A stretch of DNA of 64,000 nt, taken from positions 33,264,510 to 33,328,509 of the forward strand of contig NC_088295.1 in the NCBI RefSeq assembly GCF_032854445.1. Reading direction: 5' to 3'. Numbering within the stretch: the first letter of the stretch is position 1; each line of letters begins with the position of its first letter. Positions 61,001 to 64,000 of this stretch are shown here, one piece after another. The stretch is from Liolophura sinensis (Eukaryota > Mollusca > Polyplacophora > Chitonida > Chitonidae). The position numbers and the translations under genes were made by a program. The notes beneath the pieces are model-generated. The model made no database searches. It saw only the letters and a list, made by a program, of their open reading frames with translations, and was not told the DNA's origin.

Positions 61001-64000
61001 AAAGTAGTTTGCTGCTGTGAACATCTCCTACTCGAATAAGATAAGATGACTTCGGACTGTTCCTGCAAACGAGAATTAAGAAAACACGCATCAAAGTAGG
61101 TTGCTGTGAACATCTCCGATCCGAATAAGATAAGATGACTTCGGACTGTTCCTGCAAACGAGAATTAAGAAAACACGCATCAGAGTAGTTTGCTGTGAAC
61201 ATCTCCGATCCGAATAAGATAAGATGACTTCGGACTGTTCCTGCAAACGAGAATTAAAAAAACACGCATCAAAGTAGTTTGCTGTGAACATCTCCTTTCC
61301 GAATGAGATAAGATGACTGCGGACTGTTCCTGCAAACGAGAATTAAGAAAACACGCATCAAAGTAGGTTGCTGTGAACATCTCCTACTCGAATGAGATAA
61401 GATGACTGCGGAGTGTTCCTGCAAACGAGAATTAAGAAAACACGCATCAAAGTAGTTTGCTGTGAACATCTCCGATCCGAATGAGATAAGATGACTTCGG
61501 ACTGTTCCTGCAAACGAGAATTAAGAAAACACGCATCAAAGTAGTTTGCTGTGAACATCTCCGATCTGAATGAGATAAGATGACTTCGGACTGTTCCTGC
61601 AAACGAGAATTAAGAAAACACGCATCAAAGTAGTTTGCTGTGAACATCTCCGATCCGAATGAGATAAGCTATAACTTAATTGAGACTGTTCATGCTTATG
61701 ACAAGAAAACATACATCAACTTGTTTGTTATCAACAAATTCGGTACATGCGCCTTTTAGCTTGGCGCTCAGCAGTTTTGGGATATGTTAAGTGTTGGTGG
61801 ACAGGCCTCACTAATTCATGCACGAAAGGCTTGATACTCGTGCACAATAGACAAGCTTGTACTTGTGCATAATACACAAGCTTGGTGTTCATGCATAATA
61901 GACAAGCTTGGTTCTCCTGGATGCATAATAAACACTTTTGGTACTCTTACATAGTGGACAAACTTGGTGCTCGTGAAGGCAAACTAGACAAGCTTGGTAC
62001 TCGTGCGTAACAGAGAAGCTTGATAGCCTACTTCTTCGTCCAAGTGGAATAGGCTAAGTTTTGATGTGGGTCTGAGGTGACCTTGATTGGTTGGGAGATC
62101 ATGCCCGGTGTCAACATACATAGCAGGCAGGTCTGCTATACAAGATTTGAAAGTATTAATATTCAAAGCGAGGTTCAACCCCGACTAAACAATCCAACTT
62201 TGCACTTTTGGGTTGGAGTGGTATTAACGTATTAACAGCATGCCATGCCCACAAGCGATATTATGGCGTGTCTCCCACCTGTAGCAAGTAACTTACTGGA
62301 AGCAGTGAGCCGCGGAGAGCACCCAGTACTCCGATAGGACAGTGGCCCCGCACCAGCCTTTTGTGGCCACAGAAACCCAGGTTTGTCTGAACTGACGTAC
62401 AGATGCCTGCCAGGGAAACGACCCGCTGGTTGTTGTATATCCACCCACTATTCTGTTCTGTCCTGCTTGAGCTATACGTCTTACCCCACAGCTTACCCCA
62501 GCTGAAAATGAGGGACATGCGCGCAGTTATCCCAATGATATACATCTACCGTCCGTTTCCACTGACAGCCGTTTTCATGAGCGTAAAGAACCATCTTGGG
62601 CGCGCTGATGTAAATTTCAATACTGGTATTGATAGTACGGTCTAATTCTGCAACTCACTGCTTCCAGTACGTATCTCATCTGTTACGTGTGACCATTTGC
62701 AAGCTATCGCACTGTCGTCGCTGCTCTTGTCTTACTCTCTGAGCTGTGTGTCTTTAATTATGTTCGAATGACTACTTTACCGTTTGGACTCAATAACGTA
62801 TTATCCAGTGAAGTCTATAAGTCATCTACATAAGAATACGTCATGACCTTCTTTGGCCAGAAACCAAAATTCTGACTGTGGAACATACCGGTTATCTGTT
62901 GGCATGTATACATGTAAAGCGCCGACAAGGAACTCACCACCTATATGGCTGACCACGCGGATCGTATCACAGCCCAAAATGAATCACTTAAGAAAACCGC
63001 TGGGATTGCGAAGTTGTGATGTACTCTATAAGCTGTAATTTGAAATACATTGTTCCCATAACTGTATTACTCGAGTATGTTTGCTAGGAACCCATGTAGG
63101 CCTTACCCATGATGCATGTACATTTAAATGTAGTAAAAGCACTTCTCGAAGAATTTATAACTCTTGATAAACATGATAAATGTAGACATGTACATGTACA
63201 TTCTTGGCTATCGCCAAGGGGAATACACTTTAGGGCAACAATCGGAAAGGCTGCAAGGGCAAAACGATTAAGCTGTTCCAGTTGGCACTATACGTACTGA
63301 AAGCAGTGAGTCGCGGTGAGGATCCAGTGCTCGTCAATAATGGTGCCTCCACACCAAGCGCCCATCACGCCCGATCGAAGACGCTTTCGTATACCGACTT
63401 GCCAAGGGTAGAAGCCATACCGAACAGTACTGCCGCCGACAAGGTTCTGCAGCTTGGGTTCCTCGACCTCCCGTAATTCCATATCACGCTTTCTTCTGCT
63501 AGTCCGTGGTGAAATAGGCCTTTGACCACACACTGCTGCAGCCACTGTTTGTATATGGTTGAAGTATTCAGTAATTCACTCAGAGATTCTCTTACTAATT
63601 GGTCACGATTTTCAGTTTGCATTTATAAAAAACTACTTATGTAATGAATCGTATATGGACATTTTATGCCCAGATAAAGGCGTAAAGTTACATTCCTCCG
63701 TCGTTAAAGTGCAAAGTAGGCCTATTATACACATAATATTACTATTTTCCTTCTTGTTATGGTTTGCCGACGGACGCCCCCAAATTACCTGTTAAAGGAG
63801 AGCCAGTGGTTGACCAAGCCGCCCCGGTTGATGAAGGAGCCGGATCTGTGGAGCACACAACGCCAGCATCTTCACTGTGCTCACAATTGTGTGTTCCCCA
63901 GAGAGATGACAAGCAATCAGCGATAGAGTTCTCTTCTCCTGTGCACTCTACGTCGTCCAGCCAGATCACACCAGAGCCGGCCCCAAACGATCGTGAAACA
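58094..64000 (-). CDS. SRCR + trypsin-type serine protease, 5' end outside window
   Basis: Exons in transcript order: >64000-63789 (SRCR end and linker), then either 63544-63298 or 62462-62297 (activation site and His), 60970-60855, 60284-60120 (Asp), 58989-58819 (Ser), 58221-58094. The first exon ends an SRCR domain ([18 protein letters not shown]...[13 protein letters not shown]) and a Ser/Thr linker. The catalytic triad is visible: His in TATHC or SAAHC, Asp in [11 protein letters not shown], Ser in [11 protein letters not shown]. Asp six residues before the catalytic Ser ([10 protein letters not shown]) and Gly in SWGRGCG predict cleavage after Arg/Lys. All junctions are GT-AG and in frame. 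The architecture recalls secreted or membrane mosaic proteases (neurotrypsin, enteropeptidase and TMPRSS types). The missing 5' part decides which. Confidence 0.92.
59470..59677 (-). mobile_element. SINE family 1, antisense, diverged
   Basis: 'atgccgtattcaagaatatt', the body 'accatccgcaggttgctagc' and the head 'aaccactcatccaaggaggc' are recognisable. It abuts the next SINE with no spacer. Both lie in the intron between the Asp and Ser exons of the protease. Confidence 0.85.
59678..59925 (-). mobile_element. SINE family 1, antisense, near full length
   Basis: The tail (ttgtttgattggtgttttac) sits directly against the head of the preceding SINE. The body and the tRNA head 'gccgcgctagcgcgctaaca' are well kept. 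The A-rich tail of one SINE next to the head of another in the same orientation suggests tandem insertion. Confidence 0.88.
60927..61730 (-). repeat. 89-bp tandem array duplicating a 3' splice site
   Basis: Eight clear 89-bp units and a decayed ninth. On the minus strand each holds an intron end (tttaattctcgtttgcag-like), the AG, and the first 45 bases or so of the protease exon that begins at 60970 (gaacagtccgaagtcatctt). Acceptor copies lie at about 60970, 61062, 61152, 61241, 61330, 61419, 61508 and 61597. The period is 89 in most units and 90-92 in the two nearest the exon. Units are nearly identical, so the array is young. Confidence 0.93.
61812..62035 (-). repeat. About 30-bp degenerate tandem repeat
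   Basis: 'caagcttggtactcgtgcat' followed by 'aatagaca' recurs about seven times with variation, in the same protease intron as the 89-bp array and just upstream of it in transcript order. Confidence 0.8.
62297..62462 (-). CDS. Alternative protease exon B': canonical activation site and His
   Basis: Part of the serine protease gene. After the acceptor CAAGCAG it reads [20 protein letters not shown] and ends [20 protein letters not shown] followed by donor GTAAGT. It holds a normal zymogen cleavage site (Arg before IVGG) and the catalytic His in AAHC. Its 166 nt start after codon base 1 and end after base 2, exactly as exon B does. It can follow the SRCR exon and precede the exon at 60970 without a frame change. 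Confidence 0.85.
63298..63544 (-). CDS. Alternative protease exon B: atypical activation site and His
   Basis: Part of the serine protease gene. It reads [20 protein letters not shown] and later [20 protein letters not shown], ending [20 protein letters not shown] before donor GTACGT. The Cys in CGQRP is the usual partner that tethers the pro-region to the protease domain. The residue before LVGG is Asn, not Arg or Lys. A dibasic RRKR stretch, as used by furin-type proteases, lies about 18 residues upstream. It is 247 nt long, with the same phases as exon B'. Confidence 0.88.
63789..64000 (-). CDS. SRCR domain C-terminus and linker exon (partial)
   Basis: First visible exon of the protease gene, open to the window edge. 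It reads [20 protein letters not shown] followed by '[20 protein letters not shown]' and DAGVVC, a textbook end of a scavenger receptor cysteine-rich domain with its Cys spacing. A Ser/Thr/Pro linker ([20 protein letters not shown]) follows, ending at donor gtaatt in phase 1. SRCR domains in mosaic proteases bind ligands or position the enzyme. Confidence 0.9.

Noticed and set aside
60829-61647. Series of 66-residue minus-strand frames starting [11 protein letters not shown]
   Set aside because: They are copies of the 89-bp array, which duplicates an intron end and exon start. Only the last 116 nt (60855-60970) is a real exon.

Overview
The window is nuclear DNA from an invertebrate animal, most likely a lophotrochozoan (mollusc or brachiopod grade). 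Genes are split by GT-AG introns. The most common interspersed repeat is a tRNA-derived SINE whose tail contains a 'gtacggcgtaaaacaccaatc'-type motif, which I associate with mollusc-like genomes. Short runs such as acatgtacatgta are everywhere. The species cannot be fixed from the sequence alone.

Layout, left to right. 1-3.5 kb: repeats (a terminal-inverted-repeat element, a decayed 77-bp satellite), then a single-exon class A GPCR (3609-4769, +). 5-17.6 kb: no convincing host gene; minisatellites, a 1-kb interspersed repeat, a Penelope-like retroelement relic and two fresh SINEs. 17.7-32.9 kb: a 15-exon SDS22-type leucine-rich-repeat gene (+). 36.7-48.9 kb: the 16-exon intraflagellar transport gene IFT56/TTC26 (-), convergent with the LRR gene. 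53.4-55.2 kb: a three-exon CARD + death-domain adaptor of CRADD/RAIDD type (+). 55.5-57.2 kb: a 44/46-bp higher-order satellite. 58.1-64.0 kb: a multi-exon SRCR + trypsin-type serine protease (-), whose 5' part runs off the right edge.

The neighbours do not look like one pathway: a cilium transport subunit, an apoptosis or immune adaptor, an extracellular protease and an orphan receptor. The unusual biology is in gene architecture. (1) Exon 7 of the LRR gene ends in a 63-bp tandem array in which five of the first seven units carry an intact GTAAGT donor in the same phase, so donor choice could add 0, 2, 4, 5 or 6 extra 21-residue repeats without breaking the frame. (2) The protease has two alternative exons for the activation site plus catalytic His. 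Their lengths and phases allow either one but not both. (3) Just downstream of them, an 89-bp array multiplies the 3' splice site and the start of the next exon. Only the last acceptor is productive. (4) IFT56 carries a second, diverged copy of its last coding exon, and two opposite one-base length anomalies in otherwise well conserved exons.

Exon borders were set by hand from splice consensus, phase and recalled family similarity. No alignment or transcript data were available.
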